13,678 nt of DNA from Coemansia sp. RSA 922 (GCA_027577415.1 JANBQS010000676.1:1-13678); one strand, 5' to 3'; positions 6,508 through 13,678 are shown, counted from the first letter of the stretch. Notes: generated by a model from the letters alone, not told the origin. Numbers and translations: made by a program.

Positions 6508-8124
6508 ATGACACTCATTGCTCCCAACGGTGAAAGCACAGTTGAAGAGTCGCCACTTTTGCTAGCTCCCGGCCTGAACAGAGAAGCCGCTCGCACCTCT
6601 GACGTCGCACCACGCTCACTGGATGCTGGCATTACTTGGGCGTGCCTTACTAGTGGTGCGCTGATGTGCCTCTCGCCGCTCCAGTACGGGTACCACATTG
6701 CCGAGCTCAACACGCCCAAGGGAATCATCACCACCTGCGACAAGGATGCTGTGCACTGGGCATCTCTCCCGCTGTGTCTGCCAATGAACGACGCCATGTT
6801 CTCACTCGCAACCTCTGTCTTTGCTGTCGGCGGCTTGCTTGGCTCGTTGTCTGCCGGCTGGATGGCTGAGCGCTGGGGCCGCCGAGGTGCCCTGGTCTAC
6901 AACAGCGCATTCTTCGTACTGGGTCCGCTGCTGATGGCCCTTGCCATTTCCCCAGCAATGCTAATCATCGGCCGCTTTGTAAGTGGTATTGGCTCTGGCG
7001 TAGCTGTAGTCATTGCTCCGCTGTACCTGTCAGAGATAGCCCCAGTAAAGTACCGAGGCACCCTCAATCTCCTCAACCAGCTCAGCATTGTCTTGGGCAT
7101 CCTCTTCACGCTGACTGTTGGCATGTTGCTGAACGAGGGTCCATACTGGCGCCTCAGTGTGGGCTTTGGCCTTGTTTTGGCTTGCTTGCATTTGTCCGTC
7201 ATAGCATTTGCTGTCGAGAGTCCGCGCTACCTGTGGTCGCGCAACAGGCGTGCCGAAGCCCGGAATATCCTGCGCAAGCTACGCCAAACTGCCAACATAG
7301 ACAACGAGGTTGCTGGATGGCAGTCCATCGCTCACTCGGATACTGATGGCGCACAGCCTGCGAGGTTAGAGGCCTCTTGCGAGACTCCTGACCCTGACAA
7401 CGCCCATGAGCCGCCCCTGACTGGAAATACTCGCGATGACATCGTCAAGGCCAATGACGAAGATGAGCTCTTAGAACTGCGCTCAGAGCGTAACTCCGTG
7501 ACCATATTCAACATCTTTACATTTGCCGAGTATCGCAAGCCATGGATGCTCGTTCTGCTGCTTCAGTTTGGCCAGCAGCTGTCCGGTATCAACACGGTAT
7601 TTTTCTACTCGTCGTCCGTCTTGGAAAAGATCTTTTCAAGTCATGTCAGCAGCATATTGACCGTGATGATCGGTGTTCTCAATGTCCTGGCCACAGCTTC
7701 TGGCGCTCTAATTGTTGACCGCTTTGGACGCCGGCCACTTTTGTTCTCGTCAATGGCTGCTATGGCCGTCTCAGTGACCCTGCTGGGCCTGGGCCTGGCA
7801 CTCAAGCTAAATATGCTTGCCGTGGTGTCGCTCTACTTGGTTGTCGCATCGTTTGCCCCTGGCTATGGCCCAGTTCCATTCCTACTTGGTACAGAGTTCT
7901 TTGATGTTAGAGCTGCGGGCGCAGGAGGGTCGTGGGCCCTTGCAGCCAACTGGGTTGGCACATTTATGGTGGCTGTGGCATTCCTACCTTTACAAAATTT
8001 GATGGGCGAGTGGGTATTCGCCATCTTCGTCAGTGCCCTGATTGTGTGCGGCGTTGTCTTTTACTTTAAAATTCCAGAGACAAAAGGCCATACCATTGAG
8101 GAGATTGCCAAAAAGCTAAAGTAA
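6508..8124 (+). CDS. MFS sugar transporter, GLUT-like
   Basis: This 538-residue major facilitator belongs to the sugar porter family and probably moves a hexose across a membrane. All family signatures are present: ERWGRRG at 121-127 after helix 2, GRFVSGIGSG at 155-164, PLYLSEIAP at 171-179 with RG after it, ESPRYLW at 237-243, QQLSGIN at 356-362 (helix 7), DRFGRRP at 404-410, a GPVPFLLGTEFF stretch at about 454-465, and PETKG at 523-527. Twelve hydrophobic segments fit. The cytosolic loop between helices 6 and 7 is extended by an acidic stretch at about 275-330. The cytosolic N-terminus carries EESPLLL (13-19), a [DE]xxxL[LI] acidic dileucine as in GLUT8, so a vacuolar or endosomal location is plausible. 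It resembles the yeast YBR241C/VPS73 type more than plasma-membrane HXT proteins. Substrate unknown. Confidence 0.95.
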   Translation: MTLIAPNGESTVEESPLLLAPGLNREAARTSDVAPRSLDAGITWACLTSGALMCLSPLQYGYHIAELNTPKGIITTCDKDAVHWASLPLCLPMNDAMFSLATSVFAVGGLLGSLSAGWMAERWGRRGALVYNSAFFVLGPLLMALAISPAMLIIGRFVSGIGSGVAVVIAPLYLSEIAPVKYRGTLNLLNQLSIVLGILFTLTVGMLLNEGPYWRLSVGFGLVLACLHLSVIAFAVESPRYLWSRNRRAEARNILRKLRQTANIDNEVAGWQSIAHSDTDGAQPARLEASCETPDPDNAHEPPLTGNTRDDIVKANDEDELLELRSERNSVTIFNIFTFAEYRKPWMLVLLLQFGQQLSGINTVFFYSSSVLEKIFSSHVSSILTVMIGVLNVLATASGALIVDRFGRRPLLFSSMAAMAVSVTLLGLGLALKLNMLAVVSLYLVVASFAPGYGPVPFLLGTEFFDVRAAGAGGSWALAANWVGTFMVAVAFLPLQNLMGEWVFAIFVSALIVCGVVFYFKIPETKGHTIEEIAKKLK

Positions 8125-8137
8125 CATATTCTAATGT

Positions 8138-8177
8138 CAGATAAAAAATATAAATAACTATCGCGTTTTTTTATCTG
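8138..8177 (+). repeat. 11-bp perfect inverted repeat in transporter 3' UTR
   Basis: CAGATAAAAAA (8138-8148) and TTTTTTATCTG (8167-8177) are perfect reverse complements, 18 bp apart, beginning 14 bp after the transporter stop. In RNA they form an A/U-rich 11-bp stem. The left part also resembles fungal polyadenylation efficiency and positioning elements (AATATAAATAA). Role unknown. Confidence 0.6.
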
Positions 8178-8617
8178 CTCTCTATTCTTTACCCTATTTA
8201 CCTATTGCCCTCTAGTCTTTTGGCCAACAAGCTCAGTTGGCCAAGTTGGCATGCCTGCCGCTAATGCACAATGCACCAACTGTATAGCATAATATCACTG
8301 AGCGAGGCTTGCTCAATTGCAGCAATGCTGCATTGAGGAATGTGACTAGTCCAGGATCAACTCTATCCCTTGCCTTGTGGACATGTTGATGCCGTCACAT
8401 GTTGATAGAATGCGTATAAATATATCCTTTGCGCTGAATACACTAGGCAATAATATGCCTAGCAAGTCTGACATTGACATGTCAGTGCACTAGTTAATAT
8501 CACAAAAAGGCATAGTGCGTGGGGCCAGCCAAAACTTTACAACTCCTTCCACACTCATTTGGCAACATTTTCTTTGTTCTAGGCTTGCACATCAACATTA
8601 ATACCATTCCTGCTTGC
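8178..8617. promoter_or_regulatory. intergenic region with clustered dyads and TATA box
   Basis: No gene is seen. Four or more short inverted repeats occur. TTGGCCAAC (8220-8228) pairs with GTTGGCCAA (8236-8244). TCAATTGCAGC (8313-8323) pairs with GCTGCATTGA (8327-8336) with one bulge. CTAGGCA (8443-8449) pairs with TGCCTAG (8456-8462). TGACATGTCA at 8475-8484 is a 10-bp palindrome. ACATGTTGAT occurs twice (about 8381 and 8397). TATAAATA at 8415-8422 is a likely TATA box for the acyltransferase, 216 bp before its ATG. A 12-codon ORF (8455-8493) could lie in the leader. Confidence 0.5.
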
Positions 8618-8635
8618 ATGGTGCTGGCAATCTGA
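8618..8635 (+). CDS. five-codon upstream ORF (MVLAI)
   Basis: ATG GTG CTG GCA ATC TGA sits directly before the acyltransferase start. The A of its TGA is also the -3 purine of the main start context ACCATGG, and only two bases separate the uORF stop from the main ATG. Its own ATG has T at -3 (weak) and G at +4, so leaky scanning may let most ribosomes pass. The arrangement is seen directly; a regulatory role is inferred. Confidence 0.4.
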   Translation: MVLAI

Positions 8636-8637
8636 CC

Positions 8638-10110
8638 ATGGACAAGCTATTACGCGACATTCAGTCACAGACGATCGAATTGTGTGTCCTGGACACACTG
8701 TTGTCGTTTTCAAACATACCCTTTCTCTTTTATTACAGAAATGATACTGACGACTCCACTTTCATGGCTCCACAGCTGCTGCGTGACTCGTTTATTATGA
8801 CTCTACTGGACTTTCCTATTCTGGTCGGGCATCTGGAGATAGATAGCAGTGGTTATGCCAGGATTGTCGTGGATAGAGACAACCTAAATCTCCCCGAATA
8901 CCTCGAGTCCCAAAGCGATGTACATTTCCAAGATCTCCAGACTTCCAAATTTAGCTGGGATGCCTTGCCTCGCGGAGTTGCCACAACTGGCTCCGTTACT
9001 AGGTCAAGTGCAGATGGCACAATTAAACTTGCCAACATACACGTTGTCAGATTACAAGACAACAGCGGCCTGGTCTTGTTTATCAATACCACGCATGCTG
9101 TATTTGATGGGATTGGATACTGCACATTCGTCAATCGCTGGGCGGAGATTGCAAAGTGGATGCGCAGCGGAGACACTACACGCGAACTGCCCGTGTTTCA
9201 TGGTAGCTTCACACGCAATACCTTGGCTAGACATGTGCCCATAGAACGAAGGGCACTTGATGCCTCCACTAGAAATATGTTTACTACATCAAGTCTATTA
9301 GCCAAGTGGCTGGCATGGATTTCACCCAGAACTCGAGGAGCACTAATCGGCAGTGCTGTTTCTCTTCCACAAAACAAGGGTCATTTATTCCACATCTCCT
9401 CTCCCATGCTTGCATTGCTACATTCGTCTATTAAGGAGTATGTCGACTGCACCGAGCGCATTTCAGACAATGACATTCTCACTGCTCTTGTAAGCATGCT
9501 GGTCGCTCAGAGCGAAGCCGAGCAAATTACTTGGTATTCCCATTTGGGCATTCTAAATTATTTAGCCTCATATCTTATTCCTTCAGTCTTTGTCCAAGAC
9601 AGGGAGTTTGCTACGGAGATTGTCATTGATACGCGCCCACGGCTAGCTGGTCTGAGAACCGCGAAGTATATGGGAAATGCAGTGTTTGCAGGTTGTCTAA
9701 CCAACTCACTCGAGAGCATGACTGGTGGTATTAATGCTTGTTCACTGGCTCTGGTGGCTAGAAGAGTGCGACAACTTGTCCATCACATAGGCGCTCCCTA
9801 CATTGGACAGTTGTTTGATACGCTAAATAGTGATCCCTCGCGCTTCATGTGCCCCTTGGCGCAAGATATAACTAGAATGCCAGCAGTTGTGTCTAATCAG
9901 TCTCGGTTTGAGTTATACAAGGCCGACTTTGGCGGTGGTATTCCTGCTTGGGTAAGCCCAATTGAGATTCAATTTCCTCACTACGTGGCAATTATTCCAG
10001 TACACCCATCGATTGGTGGCTACGGGATTCACATAACCATGTCAAGGAAAGCCATGGCGAGTATACTTCGCAACAAGTTTTGGATGAACACCGCTGACTT
10101 GGTGTACTAG
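8638..10110 (+). CDS. BAHD-type acyltransferase (PF02458-like)
   Basis: This 490-residue enzyme probably moves an acyl group from acyl-CoA to an alcohol or amine of a secondary metabolite. The catalytic HxxxDG motif is HAVFDG at 153-158. Further BAHD landmarks are DNDILTAL at 277-284, DTRPRL at 331-336, YMGNAVF at 344-350, and DFGGG at 430-434 in place of the usual DFGWG. Length fits the family (430-500), and the spacing of the two main motifs is normal. The frame extends to a TTG at 8614, but the first ATG (8638) has a full ACCATGG context and MDKLL fits a start. No membrane segment or signal peptide is evident, so it is probably cytosolic. Codons are more AT-rich than in SMC1. No other biosynthetic gene is nearby. 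Substrate unknown. Confidence 0.85.
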   Translation: MDKLLRDIQSQTIELCVLDTLLSFSNIPFLFYYRNDTDDSTFMAPQLLRDSFIMTLLDFPILVGHLEIDSSGYARIVVDRDNLNLPEYLESQSDVHFQDLQTSKFSWDALPRGVATTGSVTRSSADGTIKLANIHVVRLQDNSGLVLFINTTHAVFDGIGYCTFVNRWAEIAKWMRSGDTTRELPVFHGSFTRNTLARHVPIERRALDASTRNMFTTSSLLAKWLAWISPRTRGALIGSAVSLPQNKGHLFHISSPMLALLHSSIKEYVDCTERISDNDILTALVSMLVAQSEAEQITWYSHLGILNYLASYLIPSVFVQDREFATEIVIDTRPRLAGLRTAKYMGNAVFAGCLTNSLESMTGGINACSLALVARRVRQLVHHIGAPYIGQLFDTLNSDPSRFMCPLAQDITRMPAVVSNQSRFELYKADFGGGIPAWVSPIEIQFPHYVAIIPVHPSIGGYGIHITMSRKAMASILRNKFWMNTADLVY

Positions 10111-10505
10111 GATGTTACATTATTTACTAATGTTTGGGTAAGTTACAAAATCTGAACAAATTATTGATAACAAATGTCATGCTGTGGTTTCGTGAATACA
10201 TCCACAATCTTAGTGTTGTGAAACTGGTATAACTAATTTAAGGCAATGCAACAAGGCTTGAACCAACTTGAGTATCACCAATAATATTTTAACGTAGCAT
10301 ACAATTATAAGTATGCAACTTTTGACAAGACACATATCAATATTTACTATACAAATAAGTGTATTGATAATAAAAAGAACATTTACCCCATTTATGTTGT
10401 CTAAACCCTTATGTTTATTCTGATGCTGCTTTGGTGTTGTTAATAACTCTTCTTGGGAACACCACTCGGATTTATGAGGAACGTAAGTGGTATTATAAGC
10501 AAGTG
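10111..10505. other. AT-rich gap between acyltransferase and LINE remnant
   Basis: This holds the 3' flank of the acyltransferase and what may be the 3' UTR of the minus-strand LINE. A minus-strand frame of 102 codons (10210-10518) overlaps the LINE end by 13 bp, but it is hydrophobic, low in complexity and unrecognisable. No poly(A) tail, microsatellite tail or target-site duplication is visible for the LINE. A short dyad GCATAC/GTATGC is at 10297-10316. Confidence 0.5.
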
Positions 10506-11390
10506 TCAACAGAGGCAATGGGTGTAGATCTTGTCTATAACCAATGCAATCTTAATTGCACTAGCCATATCGCTCTTGTTTAGAGCCATGAGCACAGAAT
10601 AAATGACATTCGCCTGTTGTTGGTGTTGCTTTTGTTGCCCATCTAGCTCGCGGAGTGCATTTGCAATGATAGGGCCGAGCTTAGCTTTGGCACCGATGCA
10701 GTCTGCGGCGTGGTCGCGAGATATAGGCTCGCCACACTTTTGGCATTGTGAGGGCTGAATCGCCACAGCGCCTAGAAGCCAATGGATGATCGGTGTCCTG
10801 TGCTGTACAAACATCAAGCATAAGAAGCCCAGCGATGTGATCTGAGCGACTTGTGTGGCCGATTTGTTAGCGCCCCTAAGAGCCTGCAAGCAAGCCTGCT
10901 TCTTTTCGCCGATGGTCATGGCGATGCGATGAGGTGGGCCAGCGTAATATGCCTCCTGGCACAGCCGCGGGATCAAGCTACTACTCTTCATCTGCGCAAT
11001 GCATTCTATATCGAACAGACCATTGAGAATGTGCTTGTCGTCGGTGTCGAGCTGACGACAGCAAGTGTAGCTGGATATCATTGTGCGCCAGCGGTGTTCC
11101 ATTGTCTCCATCTTACACAGCAAAAGAATAGTCGTGTATGACGTTGACTTGGGTACTCCAAGTATGGTGCGCAACATATCACCCTGGCAGCACTCCAAAG
11201 CCTTAATAAGCGAGGTGTTTGGAATGCAGATCTCCAAGGCGTACTCCATGGTGGGCCAGATAAAGGCCTTATACATACCAATTACCTGGTTGAGATTACC
11301 ACCCAAGTGCGTGATGCCGACGCTGCGCATGTAGCCAAACTTGGCTCGTGCGCGCGCACACAGCAACTCTATGTGTTTTTTTGGGAGCAA
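10506..11390 (-). pseudogene. LINE thumb and C-terminal zinc-finger fragment
   Basis: About 294 codons are open. They include KFGYMRSVG, MYKAFIWPTMEYAL and LRTILGVPKSTS, the usual landmarks after the RT core. The finger has C216, C219, H227 and C231 (QCQKCGEPISRDHAADC), then a Q-rich stretch. The preceding thumb piece with YFKYLGVMIG (about 11390-11475) is in another frame. The change falls on a run of seven A in the sense strand (11376-11382), and six A would join the two smoothly. It has no own ATG at its 5' end and is simply the 3' end of the broken ORF2. Confidence 0.85.
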
Positions 11391-11483
11391 TGCCCTCGAC
11401 GCCGATCATAACTCCAAGGTACTTGAAGTAATGCTCTTGCGGAAGAGCCTGTCCATCTATCTGGGGTGATATTTGTGGCGTAG

Positions 11484-11972
11484 CTAAAAGGACACACTAC
11501 TCTGGGGGGGCCATGTAATCTTCTGCTCGGCGGCAGCAAATGTGGACATCACATCCAGGATGTTCTGTGCTTCGTCGGGCGAGCGAGCAACTGTGGCAAT
11601 GTCATCCGCAAAGGCGATGACACCAATGTAACAGTGTGCAGGACAAGCACTCAGCCCTTCCTTGTGCACCAGGCTTGGTGCTTTGTCAATCGTGTAGTTG
11701 AACAACAATGGTACCAGGGAGGAGCCCTGTACTACGCCACCAAGGACTGCCTGCGGCTCGGATAGCTCGTTATCTACCACAGCTACAAATGACGTCTTCA
11801 GCAGCATGGCTTTTACCAAGAAGTATAGGCGGCCATCAAGTCTGTTCTTGCTAATCGTCTCGCATAGCTTATCATGGGGTACACAATCATACGTGCCTTC
11901 AATATCCCTATTTAAGATGACACGGAATCCCCGTGGGCACGACGATGCAGCTGTGTGGAGTGCTTCACTGCA
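11484..11972 (-). pseudogene. LINE reverse transcriptase palm fragment
   Basis: About 163 codons are open between TGA (11973-11975) and TAG (11484-11486). Palm motif A reads DIEGTYDCVPH (first catalytic Asp at 11904-11906). The motif B block reads GVVQGSSLVPLLFN. Motif C is FADD (11601-11612), with both catalytic aspartates kept. The frame enters from the pre-RT segment by a frameshift at about 11945-11975, and ends in SVSF-stop just after a run of seven C (11504-11510), where another shift is needed to reach the thumb. Confidence 0.85.
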
Positions 11973-12525
11973 TCAGCCGTGAACGGGTTGGCCTGACTCT
12001 TTCGTAGGTGTCGTCAGTATTCCTCATAAATGATGCTGATCGGGATAGCATCATGGCACTAACTGAGCCTGCGGACAGTAGGCGCTGTCTGCATTGCCAC
12101 CAGGCGAGCACTGCTTGCTGGTAGGCCGTATTGAACTCCTTTTGGGCTTCAAGTGCATCCTCATGAGCGAGGACTATGAGGAGTTCGCTGGCAGGTCCAC
12201 TCTCTGCTAGTGACCGATAGTAGTGATGTTCGAGAATTGCGCAATTCTTAAGCTCCTTTATTGAGCGAGACCACCATGGCGGCTTCCTTGGTCTGAGCAG
12301 TCGGTATCGCCCTAATGACTGCTCCAGAGTGCCACGAATTATGCTGCAGAAATCGTCGTTGAGCGACTCCAGCGCTGCCGTTGCCTCCTCAAATGTGGTG
12401 GTATTCAGATCTAGTGCTAGTAGCCGTTTAGCTTCCTCTGCCCACTCCTTAAAGCCATCGTCGAGGAGATGATGGTATTTGTTGCAGGCATCGTCATCTA
12501 TATCGAGGAGGTTGGTGCGGAGTCA
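11965..12525 (-). pseudogene. LINE linker and pre-RT segment
   Basis: One frame is open for about 185 codons between TGA (12523-12525) and TGA (11965-11967). It begins LRTNLLD, continues with helical, acidic sequence and RPRKPPWW, and then has an arginine- and glutamine-rich helix with VLAWWQC. This matches the segment that joins endonuclease to RT in LINE proteins. The upstream TGA falls between ARL and LRTNLL, where a tryptophan is common (WRLR-like), so a TGG to TGA change is likely. The frame is lost near 11967, just before the RT core; expected blocks with the NYRPI-type motif are not found. It lacks an ATG near its upstream end. Confidence 0.75.
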
Positions 12526-12736
12526 TAATCTGGCCTTCACATCCTCCATGCATGGCTTATATATATATGCTCCACTCGATTTGTTGAGGTGGGCGACAGC
12601 CGACTACTATGCCATTTAGAAAGTTTCAGGTTACTGTTGTTATTGTCAGATATGCTCTGACCTTGTAACAGCACTGTCGATCCTTACGAGTCGTTTCCGA
12701 CATTGCTGACTCCAGTGAAAACCTTTCTCAAGCTCC

Positions 12737-12787
12737 AGTTCGCCTCTTGTCTCCTTTGGCTTTTTCTCTTACTCTCTTATATATATA
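12737..12787 (+). promoter_or_regulatory. CT tract plus TATA-like core promoter
   Basis: A pyrimidine-rich tract (about 12737-12777) runs into TATATATATA (12778-12787), 62 bp before an ATG with A at -3 and G at +4. This layout resembles a fungal core promoter reading rightward. It might be the promoter of the decayed plus-strand element or of an unknown gene. Confidence 0.35.
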
Positions 12788-12849
12788 CTATCTAAGCTCA
12801 AACAGTTACAAGACCGTCCAAGGCACTAAATTATAGCCATTCCTACAGC

Positions 12850-13212
12850 ATGGCTGTGGAATTACTTTTATCAAGCTGTAAAGTTGATGGTAGTGGCGCT
12901 AGTAAGACATTGTTGGAAATAAACAATAAAAAATTCAAGTACAAAATGCCCAACATAATATATCTAGCAGTCTGCATACGACCAAGGTTCCAGCGACGTA
13001 CAGCTGACTATGCTCCTCTAGCTCAAGGTTCAAAGCGGCATTGCGGAAATGAAAAGGCCGAAACAGCAACAGATAGTACGCACAGCAACCCAAAGCCATA
13101 TAACACGCACACTACACTATTGACAGGCGGTCTGCAGTATAAACTATGCATGAGTATCTTACTCGCACCGCTGACTACTGGACAGCTGACTCACAGACAC
13201 GGCGAACAGTGA
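12850..13212 (+). CDS. hypothetical ORF, 120 codons, unknown
   Basis: I do not recognise this product. It starts in a strong context (AGC ATG G) behind a TATA-like box. Its composition is mixed, with a K/N-rich middle and many T, H and Q towards the end; there is no domain, signal peptide or clear membrane segment. A very AT-rich 69-bp piece (12902-12970) begins GTAAGA and ends CAG, so it could be a short intron; removing it keeps the frame. The frame ends in TGA at 13210-13212 and is the same frame in which an ORF1-like remnant resumes at 13240, with only TGA and TAG between. It may therefore be the decayed 5' part of that element. Confidence 0.25.
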   Translation: MAVELLLSSCKVDGSGASKTLLEINNKKFKYKMPNIIYLAVCIRPRFQRRTADYAPLAQGSKRHCGNEKAETATDSTHSNPKPYNTHTTLLTGGLQYKLCMSILLAPLTTGQLTHRHGEQ

Positions 13213-13239
13213 ATGTAGGACCGACATCTGTATCAAGTT

Positions 13240-13618
13240 ATGCGCGCACAGCTTGCAGATAAGTTGGCCAAAAGCCTGGAAGGCACACCAGCACACCAGC
13301 ACAACCACAACCTACAACAACACCAACAGATACAACTATGACGACGCCGATGGAAACAGAGCAGGCACATAAAAATCCTACAGGGGCGATGGCTATGCAG
13401 CTCCCTGTAGGCAACCATCATTGTGCTCACTCCCAAGCCCAGCTGACCTGGAATGCTGCCAACATGGCATAAGGCAGACCGGCTAATGGGTATGCGAAAA
13501 CATCCCCAAGATTGCGAATAGGGCAGATCGCAACCGTAAATCATTAATGATCAAGCTTGGGAATATCCTAGAAGCATCTCTGGACAGCCAGAATAGGTAT
13601 TATGTCACGCAGAATTAG
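13240..13618 (+). pseudogene. frameshifted gag/ORF1-like remnant
   Basis: Three plus-strand frames join into one plausible protein. ATG 13240 begins MRAQLADKLAKSLEGTPA. A direct 8-bp duplication CACACCAG (13284-13291 and 13292-13299) then shifts the frame. Without the extra copy the text continues QPQPTTTPTDTTMTTPMETEQ and on to WNAANMA and a TAA (13470-13472). After another shift, a 43-codon block (13487-13615) reads NIPKIANRADRNRKSLMIKL and ends with YYVTQN and TAG. The P/T-rich start and basic helical block suit the nucleic-acid-binding first ORF of a retroelement, but no zinc knuckle is visible and I cannot name the family. It points away from the minus-strand LINE. Confidence 0.4.
13377..13411. 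repeat. 9-bp inverted repeat inside ORF1-like remnant
   Basis: CCTACAGGG (13377-13385) and CCCTGTAGG (13403-13411) are perfect reverse complements with a 17-bp spacer. They lie within the P/T-rich reading frame and may be chance. Confidence 0.4.
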
Positions 13619-13652
13619 TCAAGATCACTGGATCGGCGAATTGGGCAAGGGT

Positions 13653-13669
13653 CTGCGGCTTAGCCGCAG
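13653..13669. repeat. 7-bp hairpin near right edge
   Basis: CTGCGGC-TTA-GCCGCAG is a perfect GC-rich stem of seven pairs with a three-base loop, just behind the last readable block of the ORF1-like remnant. No T-run follows, and its role is unknown. Confidence 0.4.
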
Positions 13670-13678
13670 TAGAACGTT

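Larger units (their letters stand above)
10506..12690 (-). mobile_element. degenerate non-LTR (LINE) retrotransposon ORF2
   Basis: Reading the minus strand from about 12690 down, the order of parts is that of a LINE ORF2. A possible endonuclease tail comes first (ISDN in place of ISDH at about 12650, then KWHSSRL). The conserved endonuclease/RT linker PPWW (12271-12282) follows, then RT palm motifs DIEGTYD (11886-11906) and FADD (11601-11612), the thumb motif YFKYLGV (about 11410-11430), and a C-terminal CX2CX7HX3C finger (10698-10745). The element is dead: a TGA, at least three frameshifts and an apparent deletion of the first RT blocks break it. The 5' part with most of the endonuclease is missing or unreadable. 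The clade cannot be set from sequence alone; no RNase H domain is seen. Confidence 0.88.

Noticed and set aside
5451..8181. TTATCTGCTCT shared by the 3' flanks of the DUF4112 and transporter genes (5451-5461 and 8171-8181)
   Set aside because: An 11-base match is expected roughly twenty times by chance in a window of this size, so position alone is not enough.
6508..10110. Metabolite gene cluster made of transporter and acyltransferase
   Set aside because: The transporter is a sugar porter rather than a drug or metabolite exporter, and there is no synthase, oxidase or regulator gene nearby. Adjacency alone does not support a cluster.
10210..10518. 102-codon minus-strand frame
   Set aside because: Hydrophobic, low-complexity translation of AT-rich DNA overlapping the LINE end by 13 bp. 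Probably LINE 3' UTR or flank, not a gene.
1..13678. CRISPR array, tRNA, rRNA, phage or bacterial mobile genes
   Set aside because: None seen. There are no regularly spaced repeats or tRNA-like cloverleaf sequences, and all genes are of eukaryotic type.

Overview
The window looks like nuclear DNA of a fungus. It carries five intact, apparently intronless protein genes of eukaryotic and fungal families, with short intergenic gaps, followed by decayed retroelement DNA. My guess is an early-diverging lineage such as Kickxellomycotina. The reasons are the compact single-exon genes, an HSC20 co-chaperone that keeps an N-terminal cysteine zinc finger missing from yeast Jac1, and a fungal BAHD-type acyltransferase. 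Nothing here proves the lineage.

Left part (1-6.4 kb), housekeeping. SMC1, the cohesin ATPase, lies on the minus strand (396-4331). About 300 bp separates it from a divergent plus-strand gene for a DUF4112 membrane protein (4633-5406). That shared promoter holds three exact ACGCGT boxes, the classical G1/S (MCB) element, which fits a cohesin gene. Ninety-one bp further on is the mitochondrial iron-sulfur co-chaperone HSC20/Jac1 (5498-6313), with a 35-bp tandem repeat right after its stop codon.

Middle part (6.5-10.1 kb). A 12-helix GLUT-like sugar transporter (6508-8124) has an acidic dileucine sorting motif and an 11-bp inverted repeat just behind its stop. After about 500 bp rich in small dyads comes a BAHD-family acyltransferase (8638-10110), with a five-codon upstream ORF ending two bases before its ATG. 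This gene is more AT-rich in codon choice than SMC1.

Right part (10.1-13.7 kb), retroelement graveyard. A minus-strand non-LTR (LINE) ORF2 remnant (about 12690 down to 10506) can be read through the endonuclease/RT linker, RT palm, thumb and C-terminal CCHC finger. It is broken by a stop codon, at least three frameshifts and an apparent internal deletion. Facing away on the plus strand are a promoter-like stretch, a 120-codon ORF of unknown nature and a frameshifted gag/ORF1-like remnant running towards the right edge.

The intact genes are unrelated in function, so no pathway cluster is evident. I see no convincing new multi-gene system. The best leads are an acidic repeat insert in the SMC1 ATPase head, the MCB-bearing divergent promoter, the possible two-form start of HSC20, and the uORF and dyad-rich leader of the acyltransferase. 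Two start codons were decided by hand: the SMC1 and acyltransferase frames extend upstream to TTG codons, but eukaryotic ATG starts lie 4 and 8 codons further in.
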